From NCBI GenBank assembly GCA_039810605.1, contig JBDHXH010000005.1, positions 8,888 through 72,887 of the forward strand: a stretch of 64,000 nt of DNA, written 5' to 3'. Shown here piece by piece: positions 46,215 through 55,651 of the stretch. The notes beneath the pieces are model-generated. The model was not told where the DNA came from. It made no database searches and was given only the letters and a program-made list of their open reading frames with translations. Each line of letters opens with the position of its first letter. Position 1 is the stretch's first letter. A program made the translations under genes and the position numbers. This DNA is from JAGPCH01 sp039810605 (GTDB lineage Bacteria; Bacteroidota; Ignavibacteria; Tepidaquicellales; Tepidaquicellaceae).

Positions 46215-49200
46215 ATGGCTTTTAAAACAGAGCACAAGAGAAAGAGATTCAACAAGATTACAATTAATCTTGCGTCCACGGATTCGATAATCTCGAGATC
46301 GTACGGCGAAGTGCTGAAGCCGGAAACAATTAATTACAGGACTTACAAGCCCGACAAGGATGGTTTGTTCTGCGAGAAAATTTTCGGACCGGTAAGAGAC
46401 TGGGAATGCCACTGCGGAAAGTATAAAGGAATCAGATACAAAGGTATAGTATGTGACAGGTGCGGTGTTGAGATCAATCTGAAGAATGTCAGGAGAGAGA
46501 GGATGGGACACATCACATTGAGCGTGCCCGTTGTTCACATCTGGTATTTCAGATCAATGCCTTCGAAGATCGGGTACTTGCTGGGCATTTCTTCGAAAGA
46601 GCTTGAAAGAATTATTTATTATGAAACGTATGTAGTTATCAATCCGGGAAAGACAAATTATAAAAGACTTCAGCTTATTACAGAAGAAGAATACAATGAA
46701 GTGCTGGACTCGATGAGTGAAGAAGAGCATGGTTTGGATAATGATGATCCGAAAAAATTTGTTGCCGGACAGGGAGGAGAAGCAATAAAGGAATTATTGA
46801 AGCTTATCAATCTCGAAGAAGAAATCTCAAGATTAAGAAGTGAACTCAAAGCCGGTGATCTTTCGGCATTGAAGAAAGCAGATCACATCAAGAGATTGAG
46901 AGTTCTTGAAGCATTCAGGACAAAGCCTGGAGGCAGACCCAATAAGCCGGAATGGATGGTGCTCGACGTGATACCTGTCATTCCACCGGAATTGAGACCG
47001 CTTGTTCCTCTTGAAGGCGGCAGGTTTGCAACCAGTGATTTGAATGATCTTTACAGAAGAGTAATAATAAGAAACAACAGACTAAAAAGGCTCATTGATA
47101 TCAAGGCACCGGAAGTAATTCTTAGAAATGAAAAAAGAATGCTTCAGGAAGCTGTTGATGCCTTGCTCGATAATTCACGCAGAGTAACTGCAGTAAAAGC
47201 AGAGAACAGAGCATTGAAATCACTGTCTGATATTCTAAAAGGAAAGCAGGGAAGGTTCAGACAGAACTTACTCGGTAAGAGAGTTGATTATTCGGGAAGA
47301 ACGGTTATAGTTGTGGGTCCGGAGCTAAAGCTGCACCAATGCGGATTGCCGAAGGACATGGCGCTTGAATTATTCAAGCCGTTTGTAATAAGAAGACTCA
47401 TTGACAGGGATTATGTGAAGACTGTAAAGAGCGCGAAGAAACTGATTGATAAGAGAACACCTGAAGTTTGGGACATTCTTGAAAATGTTATTGACGGACA
47501 TCCTGTATTATTAAACAGAGCTCCGACATTGCACAGATTGAGTATTCAGGCATTCCAGCCTGTGCTGATTGAAGGTAAAGCAATCACTTTACATCCGCTG
47601 GTTTGTATTGCATTTAATGCAGACTTTGACGGAGATCAGATGGCTGTGCACGTACCGCTTTCATTTGAAGCACAGCTTGAAGCACAGATAATGATGCTGT
47701 CATCTCACAACATATTATCTCCGCAAGACGGCGCTCCCATTACAAGACCTAATCAGGAGATGATACTTGGATGTTATTATCTCACCAAGGAATTGAAGGG
47801 AGATAAAGGAGAGGGAAAAATGTATGCTTCCCCTGAAGAAGTAGTCCTGGCATTTGATAATAAGAAGCTCGGTCTTCATGCAAGGATAAAAGTAAGAATA
47901 GATGGAAAGATCATAGAGACAACGACGGGAAGAGTCATGTTTAATCAGATTGTTCCGAAGAAAATTTCATATATCAACGAACTGCTAAAGAAGAAGAAGC
48001 TGATTGAAATCATCGGAATGATTTATAATACAGTCGGCAACCTGGAGACATCAAAGTTTCTTGATGATCTTAAGGAAATCGGATTTAAGTATGCAACGCT
48101 TGGCGGTCTTTCCGTGAATATAGATGACATCGAAGTGCCCGAGACAAAAAACAAGATCATAGAAGAGGCATTCAAGAGAGTTGAGGTCATTGAGAAGTCA
48201 AAGTCGCGCGGAATAATTTCGGAAAATGAAAGATACAATAAAGTAATTGATATCTGGACTCACGTTCGAGATGAAGTGAAGAGGGATCTGATGATTAACC
48301 TTTCAAGATCGAAGAATGGTTTTAATTCATTGCACATGATGATTGATTCCGGCGCAAGAGGTTCTGCCGAGCAGGTAAGTCAGCTCGCGGGAATGAGAGG
48401 ACTGATGCAGAAGCCGCAGAAGTCTTTGACAGGGCAGGCAGGAGAAATCATCGAGAACCCGATCATTGCAAATTTCAAAGAGGGACTTTCGATACTTGAG
48501 TACTTTATTTCGACACACGGAGCAAGAAAAGGTCTTGCAGACACAGCATTGAAGACAGCAGACGCAGGCTATCTGACGCGAAGACTTGTTGACGTGGCGC
48601 AAGACGTTATCATAACGGAAGTTGACTGCGGTACAATTCGCGGAGTGAAGACAGAAGCTTTGAAAGAAGGTGAAGATGTAAAAGAAACACTTGCCGAAAG
48701 AATACTTGGCAGAGTAGTTGTCAATGATGTCATTAATCCGTTGACAAAGAAAGCGATTGTAAAGTCAGGAGAGCTTATCACCGAAGAAAAGGCTCAACTG
48801 ATATCTGAAACTCCGATTACGGACGTTGAAATAAGATCTGTGCTTACATGTGAATCAACGCGCGGAGTTTGCGCGAAGTGTTACGGAAGAAATCTTGCGA
48901 CAGGAAAGATGGTTGAAGTCGGCGAAGCAGTCGGAATTATTGGAGCGCAGTCAATTGGCGAACCCGGAACACAGTTGACTTTGAGAACATTCCACATCGG
49001 CGGAACGGCAAGCAAGATTATAACGCAGTCGCAGATCACTACAAAGTTTGACGGCAAAGTCAAATTTGAAAACATAAAGATCGTCGAATATAAAGGCGGG
49101 ATCGGACCTGAATTTGTTTCACTAAGCAGAAACGGAATCATCAACATTGTTGACGAGAATGATTCACAGCTTGCAAAATATATGGTCCCTTACGGTGCAC

Positions 49201-50480
49201 ACTTAAAAGTTAAGAATAAGGAAAAGGTGAAGAAGAACGGACTTCTTTACGAATGGGATCCATATAACTCGGTAATCGTTGCAGAAGATGATGGTATCAT
49301 TAAGTATGTTGACATGGAAGAAGGCAAGCAGTATGAGCTTGCGAAAGATGAGCAGACAGGTCACTTTCAGAAGATTGTGATTGAGAGCCGGGACAAGACA
49401 AAGTCACCGACAATTCAGATATTGAATCAGAAGAATGAGAAGACTTTAAGTTCATATCTTATTCCTTCCAAAGCGAATCTTCTTGTTGATGATGGTGAAG
49501 AAGTAAAGGCAGGAACCATAATGGTAAAAATTCCGAGAGAGTCGGGTAAAACGAGAGACATCACAGGAGGTTTGCCGAGAGTAACGGAATTATTCGAAGC
49601 CAGAAGTCCGAGTGATCCTGCGAAGGTTGCGGAGATTGACGGGACTGTTGAGATTGGAAAAATTTCCAGAGGAAGCCGTGAGTTGAAGATTATAAGCAAA
49701 GATGGCAGCAAAACTGTTGATTATAAGATTCCAATCGGGAAGCACATTCTGGTAAGACATGGCGACCAGGTAAAATCAGGCGAGCAGCTTACGGGCGGCG
49801 CTTATGACCCTGTTGATATTCTAAAGATAAAAGGTGTTGCCGAAGTTCAGGAATATCTGGTAAATGAAATTCAGGAAGTTTACAGAATCCAGGGTGTTAA
49901 GATTAACGATAAGCACATCGAAGTAATTGTAAAACAGATGCTGCAAAAGGTAAAGGTTACAGACACAGGAGATACTAACTTCCTTGAAGGAGACGTGATA
50001 CATAAGAATTTGTTTGCAAGAGAAAATGAAAAGTTGAAAGGCATGGTCGTAATATCTGATACGGGAGACAGCGATAAGGTGAGCGAAGGAGACAAGCTCA
50101 TGAAAAAAGAAGCAAAGGATATGAACACTGCTCTCAAGAAAAAAAGTAAGGCAGTCATAAAATTCAGAGATGCGGTTCCTGCATCAGCTGAACCTGTGCT
50201 ACTGGGAATTACACAAACATCGCTTACTACCGACAGTTTCATTTCGGCTGCATCATTCCAGGAAACAACAAAGGTTCTTACTGACGCTGCGATAAGAGGA
50301 AAGGTTGACAATCTGCTGGGACTGAAAGAAAATGTAATTATAGGTCAATTGATTCCGGCTGGAACGGGATTGAAAAAATACAAGGAGCTGCTTGTAACAG
50401 ACAAGGATGATGACTCGAGCAATGGTGAGAAAGTGAAGAAGACCAGAAAGAAAAAAGAAGAGGAAGAAGTCGAAGCGTAG
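46215..50480 (+). CDS. rpoC: DNA-directed RNA polymerase subunit beta'
   Basis: RNA polymerase beta' subunit, 1421 residues. The N-terminal zinc site is CHCGKYKGIRYKGIVCDRCG, the catalytic magnesium loop is AFNADFDGDQMAVHVP (near residue 470), and the second zinc site is CESTRGVCAKCYG (near 880). The bridge helix/trigger loop region contains GIIGAQSIGEPGTQLTLRTF. The C-terminus has a charged low-complexity tail (KKTRKKKEEEEVEA). A strong terminator follows 45 bases after the stop. Confidence 0.97.
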   Translation: MAFKTEHKRKRFNKITINLASTDSIISRSYGEVLKPETINYRTYKPDKDGLFCEKIFGPVRDWECHCGKYKGIRYKGIVCDRCGVEINLKNVRRERMGHITLSVPVVHIWYFRSMPSKIGYLLGISSKELERIIYYETYVVINPGKTNYKRLQLITEEEYNEVLDSMSEEEHGLDNDDPKKFVAGQGGEAIKELLKLINLEEEISRLRSELKAGDLSALKKADHIKRLRVLEAFRTKPGGRPNKPEWMVLDVIPVIPPELRPLVPLEGGRFATSDLNDLYRRVIIRNNRLKRLIDIKAPEVILRNEKRMLQEAVDALLDNSRRVTAVKAENRALKSLSDILKGKQGRFRQNLLGKRVDYSGRTVIVVGPELKLHQCGLPKDMALELFKPFVIRRLIDRDYVKTVKSAKKLIDKRTPEVWDILENVIDGHPVLLNRAPTLHRLSIQAFQPVLIEGKAITLHPLVCIAFNADFDGDQMAVHVPLSFEAQLEAQIMMLSSHNILSPQDGAPITRPNQEMILGCYYLTKELKGDKGEGKMYASPEEVVLAFDNKKLGLHARIKVRIDGKIIETTTGRVMFNQIVPKKISYINELLKKKKLIEIIGMIYNTVGNLETSKFLDDLKEIGFKYATLGGLSVNIDDIEVPETKNKIIEEAFKRVEVIEKSKSRGIISENERYNKVIDIWTHVRDEVKRDLMINLSRSKNGFNSLHMMIDSGARGSAEQVSQLAGMRGLMQKPQKSLTGQAGEIIENPIIANFKEGLSILEYFISTHGARKGLADTALKTADAGYLTRRLVDVAQDVIITEVDCGTIRGVKTEALKEGEDVKETLAERILGRVVVNDVINPLTKKAIVKSGELITEEKAQLISETPITDVEIRSVLTCESTRGVCAKCYGRNLATGKMVEVGEAVGIIGAQSIGEPGTQLTLRTFHIGGTASKIITQSQITTKFDGKVKFENIKIVEYKGGIGPEFVSLSRNGIINIVDENDSQLAKYMVPYGAHLKVKNKEKVKKNGLLYEWDPYNSVIVAEDDGIIKYVDMEEGKQYELAKDEQTGHFQKIVIESRDKTKSPTIQILNQKNEKTLSSYLIPSKANLLVDDGEEVKAGTIMVKIPRESGKTRDITGGLPRVTELFEARSPSDPAKVAEIDGTVEIGKISRGSRELKIISKDGSKTVDYKIPIGKHILVRHGDQVKSGEQLTGGAYDPVDILKIKGVAEVQEYLVNEIQEVYRIQGVKINDKHIEVIVKQMLQKVKVTDTGDTNFLEGDVIHKNLFARENEKLKGMVVISDTGDSDKVSEGDKLMKKEAKDMNTALKKKSKAVIKFRDAVPASAEPVLLGITQTSLTTDSFISAASFQETTKVLTDAAIRGKVDNLLGLKENVIIGQLIPAGTGLKKYKELLVTDKDDDSSNGEKVKKTRKKKEEEEVEA

Positions 50481-50524
50481 CTTGAATTTCTTCGATTGAA
50501 TCCGGATTCATAAGGAGTAATAGA

Positions 50525-50553
50525 AGCCGCCACAAGAAATTGTGACGGCTTTT
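50525..50553 (+). terminator. Rho-independent terminator after rpoC
   Basis: AGCCG, a C-A mismatch, then CACAA pair with TTGTG and CGGCT around a GAAA tetraloop (50525-50550), followed by TTTTGCTTTTA. This closes the ribosomal protein/RNA polymerase cluster. Confidence 0.85.
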
Positions 50554-50593
50554 GCTTTTATTGAAAAACTAGAAAATGAGAATTCAGGTTTTC

Positions 50594-51316
50594 CTAGAAT
50601 TCTTTTGCATTGAGATCCACATTTCCAATTCTTTCAGCGTTGTCAACGATCTTTGCGATTTTCTCCGCTATGTCGGCAGGTTTGGCAAGCTGACCTTTTT
50701 CTTTATATTCAATAAACCTTCCGACGATGCTGAAATTTTCCGCGCTGGTATTTCTGATTCTTTCCTGTGCGGCTGTGTCAACCACACCCGGAGAAAATGA
50801 AAACACATGAACTCGTTCGTCAGGCGCTCTTAACTTTTGTTCAAGGCTGACCACTTCACTAAGCATCAGTAGCGCTGATTTGGATGAACAGTAAGTTGTC
50901 CACGACTCTATCGGCATCTTAGCCGCGCCGGAACTGATATTGATAATAACTCTTTTGCATTTATACTTTTGATATTTTTTCAGGAAACTATTCACCAGGA
51001 GTGAAGGGCTAACGGTGTTAATATTATACTCTGCAATAATATTTTTGTGAGACACATTTTCAAAGTGCAAAATTTCGTTGGAATGAATGGCGCTGTTGAC
51101 AAGAGTAATTGAGGCAGCTTCCGGAAGTTCCGAAAATTGAAATTCCGCCGCTTTGTTAACATCGCACAAATCAAGGCTGACATGCTTGTAATTTTCATGA
51201 CTGATTTTATTTCTTCTTGAAATTCCGAATACAAAATTTGATTTATCCGTTAGAAGCAAATCGGCAAGAGCCTTCCCGATGCCGCTGCTTGAGCCGGTGA
51301 TGAAGAAGTAGTTCAT
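50594..51316 (-). CDS. Short-chain dehydrogenase/reductase
   Basis: A 240-residue classical SDR. The cofactor motif is FITGSSSGIGKALADLLL at the N-terminus, and NSAIHSN stands in for NNAG near residue 88. The catalytic YxxxK is TTYCSSKSALLMLSE near 152, with the active serine in IINISSGAAKMP near 136. The closest remembered pattern is the sepiapterin-reductase/benzil-reductase group, but the substrate is uncertain. Convergent with rpoC. Confidence 0.87.
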   Translation of the reverse strand: MNYFFITGSSSGIGKALADLLLTDKSNFVFGISRRNKISHENYKHVSLDLCDVNKAAEFQFSELPEAASITLVNSAIHSNEILHFENVSHKNIIAEYNINTVSPSLLVNSFLKKYQKYKCKRVIINISSGAAKMPIESWTTYCSSKSALLMLSEVVSLEQKLRAPDERVHVFSFSPGVVDTAAQERIRNTSAENFSIVGRFIEYKEKGQLAKPADIAEKIAKIVDNAERIGNVDLNAKEF

Positions 51317-51881
51317 TGAGGGTTATTATGTTGAAAAATATTTTTTTATGAGATGGAAAAACTAAATGGTTTAAGAGTTCTTTGTAGAAACGGATAAAAC
51401 TAAGTTGATGTTCTGTCATTCGAATTTCAGAAAAGAATTTGAAGAATTTGAAATGGCAAAGAAAGAATGATTGATCGAGTTTTAGAGCCTGCGACATTTT
51501 CTCCAAGACATTTAAATATTGGGTTGAAAGTTATGATACAGTTTTCCCTGTTATTTATGGATGACGGTTGATTGCCTGATTACAGTCGCAGGAGAAGAAT
51601 GTTGATGCAAGGAAAAAGGCATAAAGAAGATTCAGATATTTTAATTTCATAGCAATCGAAATTAGCTGCAGAAGAAAGTAGAAGATACTTCTGCAGTATT
51701 GAAATTAAAAGAGTGTTTGGAATGTATGGAATATGAGGAATGTGTATTATAATTTGAGTGAATTAATATTTTCAATTGACGTTGTTGGTGAAAGATAAAT
51801 TATTTTGACAGTTGAGTCTCGTCGAGAATAAAAACATACTCTCTTTCAATTACAATAGGACCTATTACATTTGAAAGAAAC
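51317..51881. other. Intergenic region, no feature recognised
   Basis: About 565 AT-rich bases between the divergent SDR and lipoprotein genes. No RNA gene, repeat or exact promoter match was found, and the short frames (for example 51243-51506, minus) look accidental. Confidence 0.5.
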
Positions 51882-53066
51882 ATGACAAGTAAAAAAATTT
51901 TCTTGTTGATTGCTTTGGCGATAGTATTGATTTCAGGATGCGGAAAAATTGTTGTTACAGGAAGGATGAATGGTGAAAGAAATAATTCAACCTTTGAAGT
52001 TACCAATCTCACAGTAACCAGAGGCAATGCAGAAGCTGTAAACACGAAGAGGTTGTATAGTTTTGACGGCGAGCCTTCCGGGACAAGCATTCGCCTTCCC
52101 TCGACACAGTTGAAAATTGAGATAACAGGCAACCCGAATGATCTGCAGGAATCATATAACTATATTCAGTTTGTTTCTGATGTCGGAACTTTTGACGGAG
52201 GGGTATCTCATTCAAAATCATTTATTGAAAACAATTTCGGTAAAATTTTTTTCTTAAACAGTCCGCAGGAAAATGCGAGTGAGGAATCTGTTACAAACAA
52301 TACAAGTCATGTTGGCGCAGCGGAATTGTTTATCATTCAAAATGATGACAGAACAGTACCGTGGAAAATAGATTCGGGAAACAGCCGATGTTTTAATATC
52401 GGAGGCGGCGATTGTTTTGATATGGAAACATTTACGAGAAGTTTGTTTGCCAGTATCGTAAACGGCGTTGAACCATCCGTTGATTCCTTGTTTACTAGTC
52501 CAACTATAACAAGACAAGAATTGCGTTATATTCCACACGTTATACATTCCGGATTTGAAAATGACGGACGAAGAGCAAGAGGATTTGGACTTGTATATTT
52601 TGCCGAAATAAATATTATCACAGGGAAAGCTTTTGTCTACATTCCGTTGAAATTTCTTTTTCTGGATAATGTGAATGGCTATACGTTCTTCATTGATCCC
52701 ATTGATAATTCAGCTTTAATACCGGGCGAAAGTGTCTCAATGTCAATTTATGTTAAGGGTGAATTTATTACGTCAGCAATTGAAGGAATAATAAGGGACA
52801 ACATTGATTCTTCGATCAGCAAGATGGCACCGGATGAGATAATTCCAGGTATTGATAACGGTGAAGTGTTGATGCTCTCGTTCAATACTGCAACAGGACT
52901 TACAACGCAACAGGCAGTTAATTTCCGGACTAAACCCATATACGACTTTGTTTTGATTCCGGAAAGCGGAGCTAATGGTTACCCCCTTAGTACCGTGCTG
53001 TGGGAAAAAATCGGAGACGGAGAAATTTCTAACGTCGAGAAAGTAAAGTTGGTATTTTTGGAGTGA
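51882..53066 (+). CDS. Lipoprotein of unknown function
   Basis: A 394-residue lipid-anchored protein: MTSKKIFLLIALAIVLISGC with the lipobox cysteine at residue 20. The mature part is mostly beta with no recognised domain. Segments such as FGLVYFAEINIITGKAFVYIPLKF and VSMSIYVKGEFITSAIEGIIRDN are regular but unassigned. It has two cysteines close together in SRCFNIGGGDCFD. Its stop codon lies at the edge of the heptanucleotide array. Confidence 0.65.
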   Translation: MTSKKIFLLIALAIVLISGCGKIVVTGRMNGERNNSTFEVTNLTVTRGNAEAVNTKRLYSFDGEPSGTSIRLPSTQLKIEITGNPNDLQESYNYIQFVSDVGTFDGGVSHSKSFIENNFGKIFFLNSPQENASEESVTNNTSHVGAAELFIIQNDDRTVPWKIDSGNSRCFNIGGGDCFDMETFTRSLFASIVNGVEPSVDSLFTSPTITRQELRYIPHVIHSGFENDGRRARGFGLVYFAEINIITGKAFVYIPLKFLFLDNVNGYTFFIDPIDNSALIPGESVSMSIYVKGEFITSAIEGIIRDNIDSSISKMAPDEIIPGIDNGEVLMLSFNTATGLTTQQAVNFRTKPIYDFVLIPESGANGYPLSTVLWEKIGDGEISNVEKVKLVFLE

Positions 53067-53071
53067 ATGGA

Positions 53072-53239
53072 CGTCAGTCGTGAATCGTCAGTCGTGAATC
53101 GTCAGTCGTGAATCGTCAGTCGTGAATCGTCAGTCGTGAATCGTGAATCGTGAATCGTGAATCGTGAATCGTGAATCGTGAATCGTGAATCGTGAATGGT
53201 CAGTCGTGAATCGTGAATCGTGAATGGTCAGTCGTGAAT
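53072..53239. repeat. Heptanucleotide tandem array, 24 units
   Basis: Exactly 24 seven-base units without interruption: CGTCAGT (5 copies), GGTCAGT (2) and CGTGAAT (17). The order is (CGTCAGT-CGTGAAT) five times, eight CGTGAAT, GGTCAGT, three CGTGAAT, GGTCAGT, CGTGAAT. It fills the gap between the lipoprotein stop (53066) and 24 bases before the NYN gene start. Similar heptamer arrays (short tandemly repeated repetitive sequences) are known from cyanobacteria. Confidence 0.95.
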
Positions 53240-53262
53240 CGGACAATTAAATAACAAATTTT

Positions 53263-54018
53263 ATGGAAACAACTAAAGAGCTTCGGCTTGCAGTATTGAT
53301 AGATGCGGATAATATTCCTTATTCGAATGTAAAAGGAATGCTCGAGGAGGTTGCGAAGTACGGAACTCCAACATTCAAAAGAATATACGGAGACTGGACG
53401 AAGACAACTCTCACCGGCTGGAAATCTGTCTTGCTTGAAAATGCAATTACTCCAATTCAACAGTATAGTTACACGATAGGTAAGAACTCATCGGATTCAG
53501 CGCTTATAATTGATGCTATGGATATTCTTTATTCCGGGAAGGTTGACGGATTTTGCATTGTATCAAGCGACAGCGATTTTACGAGACTTGCAACAAGGCT
53601 TCGGGAAGCGGGAATGCTTGTACTTGGTATCGGCGAGAAAAAAACTCCATCATCATTTATATCATCTTGTAACAAGTTTATCTACATTGAAATCTTAAAG
53701 CAGACAGCGATTCCAAAAGCTCATGTCAAGCGAAATCAGAATAAACATGTGAAGAAAAACACGTCGGTTGATTCTGCAACAGAGAGCGGATTTGTTAAAT
53801 TGGTTTCGGATAGCATAAATGATCTTGCAGAGGAAGACGGATGGGTTTATCTCGGGGCTTTGGGAAATCTTATTCTAAAGAAAAGACCGGATTTTGATCC
53901 CCGCAATTTCGGCTATAAAAAATTAATTGATATGATAAGGAAAATTAAGAACATAGAAATAGACGCGCGCGGAACCGGTAAAAATAATATCATGCACTTT
54001 TATGTAAAAACAAAATAA
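53263..54018 (+). CDS. NYN-domain protein with C-terminal OST-HTH/LOTUS domain
   Basis: A 251-residue protein of the LabA/DUF88 type. The N-terminal PIN-like NYN domain has its acidic residues in LAVLIDADNIPYSN, SDSALIIDAMDIL and CIVSSDSDFTRLATRLREAG, fitting a metal-dependent RNase. A basic linker (residues 150-165) leads to an OST-HTH/LOTUS domain (GWVYLGALGNLILKKRPDFDPRNFGYKKLIDMI), which binds RNA in other proteins. Its 5' leader would contain the end of the heptamer array if transcription starts upstream. Target unknown. Confidence 0.9.
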   Translation: METTKELRLAVLIDADNIPYSNVKGMLEEVAKYGTPTFKRIYGDWTKTTLTGWKSVLLENAITPIQQYSYTIGKNSSDSALIIDAMDILYSGKVDGFCIVSSDSDFTRLATRLREAGMLVLGIGEKKTPSSFISSCNKFIYIEILKQTAIPKAHVKRNQNKHVKKNTSVDSATESGFVKLVSDSINDLAEEDGWVYLGALGNLILKKRPDFDPRNFGYKKLIDMIRKIKNIEIDARGTGKNNIMHFYVKTK

Positions 54019-54063
54019 GAACCCTGATACCAAGGAAAACTCACGTCTAAGCCTTAATCTGAT

Positions 54064-55479
54064 TTGCTCTTCTTGAAAAAAAATTATCTCCACAAATTGA
54101 AAATTCTCACTTGTCTGCTGATTCTGACTTATGATTGCGGATATGCACAAGCAATAAAGTTTGGCGTAATCGGCGATTACGGAAATGCTGGAACCGATGA
54201 AGAGTCGGTTGCAAATCTTGTCAAAAGCTGGAGTCCGGATTTAATAATTACTCTTGGTGATAATAACTATGATGCCGGGTCTTCTACAACTATTGATGCA
54301 AACATCGGTCAGTACTACCACGAATTTATTTTCCCATACTACGGCAATTACGGAGGAGGCGCAACAGTAAACAAATTTTTCCCTTCACCGGGAAATTGCG
54401 ATTGGGGAACAGGATCGCTTTCTCCCTATTTAAATTATTTTACTCTTCCGGGCAATGAAAGATACTATGACTTTGTAGAGGGTCCTGTTCATTTTTTTGC
54501 GATTGACAGCGACACAAATGAGTATCACGGACGCGACAGTAATTCAGTTCAGGCGCAATGGCTGAAGAATGCCATGTACCAATCATCTTCCAGATTCAAT
54601 GTTGTTTATCTTCATCATGCTCCCTATTGCTCGGGGCTGATTCACGGTTCAGATACGGAGATGCGATGGCCGTTCAAGGAGTGGGGAGCCTCTGTTGTGC
54701 TTGCTGCTCATGAACATTTGTATGAAAGGCTTAATATAGACGGTCTGACTTATTTTGTGAACGGGCTTGGAGGAAACTTGAGGACACTGTTCGGATTTCC
54801 GATACCGGGCAGTCAGGTGAGATACAGATCTGATTATGGAGCAATGCAGGTAAATGCTTTTGATGACAGCATGACTTTCAAGTTTTATAATGTCTCAAAT
54901 GTTCTCATTGACAATTACAAAATTAATGTCGCAAAAAAAATCCTCAATATGAAATTTTTCATTGAAGGTTTTTATGATTCCGTTCTTAATGTTATGACAG
55001 GCGATACAGGGTTAGTATTACTCCGGAATACTATGCCACCTTATCAGATTGTTGACTCTTCAAAAAAATTTGTAAATGCTTCCGGTGAAGTTATGTTTGA
55101 ATTTGACAAGGCTGACAATGCGACCGGTTATTATATTGTAATCATACATCGGAACTCTATTGAAACATGGAGCGAAAGCGCGCAGATGTTTCGGCTCAAT
55201 TCACTCGATTATGACTTTTCGAATGAAGCATCCCATACTTACGGAAACAATGTTAAGCAAATAGACCCGACACCTGTAAGGTTTGGAATTTTCAGCGGAG
55301 ACATCAACCGTGACGGTGTGATTGATATTACGGATATCATTTTTATTTTCAATGATGCAAATGTATTTAATTCGGGATACGTCGCAACAGACTTGACAGG
55401 AGACGGGATTGTGGATTTAAGCGATCTGATATTTTCATTTAATAACTCGAAAGACTTTGTCGTTTTAAGAAGACCATAA
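54064..55479 (+). CDS. Secreted metallophosphoesterase with dockerin-like module
   Basis: Exported calcineurin-like phosphoesterase, about 471 residues. The start is uncertain: TTG codons at 54064, 54073 and 54097 are possible and there is no ATG; the last would give a compact signal peptide (KILTCLLILTYDCGYAQ). The metal-binding motifs are all present: GVIGDYGNAG, LGDNNYDAG, GNCDWG in place of GNHD, YLHHAPY and AAHEHLYERL. The last 175 residues are the shared module (FIEGFYDSVLN, IHRNSIETWSE), then SGDINRDGVIDITD and DLTGDGIVDLSD, ending LRRP. Acid-phosphatase-like activity on phosphomonoesters is likely. Confidence 0.85.
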   Translation: MLFLKKNYLHKLKILTCLLILTYDCGYAQAIKFGVIGDYGNAGTDEESVANLVKSWSPDLIITLGDNNYDAGSSTTIDANIGQYYHEFIFPYYGNYGGGATVNKFFPSPGNCDWGTGSLSPYLNYFTLPGNERYYDFVEGPVHFFAIDSDTNEYHGRDSNSVQAQWLKNAMYQSSSRFNVVYLHHAPYCSGLIHGSDTEMRWPFKEWGASVVLAAHEHLYERLNIDGLTYFVNGLGGNLRTLFGFPIPGSQVRYRSDYGAMQVNAFDDSMTFKFYNVSNVLIDNYKINVAKKILNMKFFIEGFYDSVLNVMTGDTGLVLLRNTMPPYQIVDSSKKFVNASGEVMFEFDKADNATGYYIVIIHRNSIETWSESAQMFRLNSLDYDFSNEASHTYGNNVKQIDPTPVRFGIFSGDINRDGVIDITDIIFIFNDANVFNSGYVATDLTGDGIVDLSDLIFSFNNSKDFVVLRRP

Positions 55480-55491
55480 TCCATTTACACA

Positions 55492-55520
55492 TTCCCTCAT
55501 TTCCTCATTTCCTCATTTCC
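55492..55520. repeat. Short 8-base tandem repeat
   Basis: TTCCCTCA followed by two exact TTTCCTCA units and a partial one, between the phosphoesterase gene and the mraZ promoter. Low complexity; no function inferred. Confidence 0.7.
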
Positions 55521-55543
55521 GAAGCAAATCTCAATGAAAAACG

Positions 55544-55574
55544 TTTGACTTTAATTATAATTTGCTTATTTTTG
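55544..55574 (+). promoter_or_regulatory. Promoter of the mraZ division cluster
   Basis: TTTG (55544-55547), 19 bases, then TATTTTTG (55567-55574): an exact match to both parts of the Bacteroidota -33/-7 promoter. Transcription should start within a few bases of the first MraZ-type box. Confidence 0.7.
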
Positions 55575-55580
55575 TAACAC

Positions 55581-55610
55581 AGTGGAGTAAAGTGGAGGGA
55601 AGTGGATATT
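55581..55610 (+). promoter_or_regulatory. MraZ-type operator: three 10-base direct repeats
   Basis: Three consecutive 10-base units each start with AGTGGA (55581, 55591, 55601). Regularly spaced GTGG-type repeats just upstream of mraZ are the known binding sites of MraZ, so autorepression of this cluster is likely. The boxes sit right after the predicted transcription start. Confidence 0.8.
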
Positions 55611-55651
55611 TCATTTTCCTGATTTCTGAAAAAATTTTCAGGTTAATTTGC

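Noticed and set aside
51243..51506. Small gene overlapping the start of the SDR gene
   Set aside because: Composition is unlike coding sequence and it overlaps the SDR start on the same strand; no family match.
53072..53239. CRISPR array
   Set aside because: The repeat unit is 7 bases with no unique spacers, and there are no cas genes in the window.
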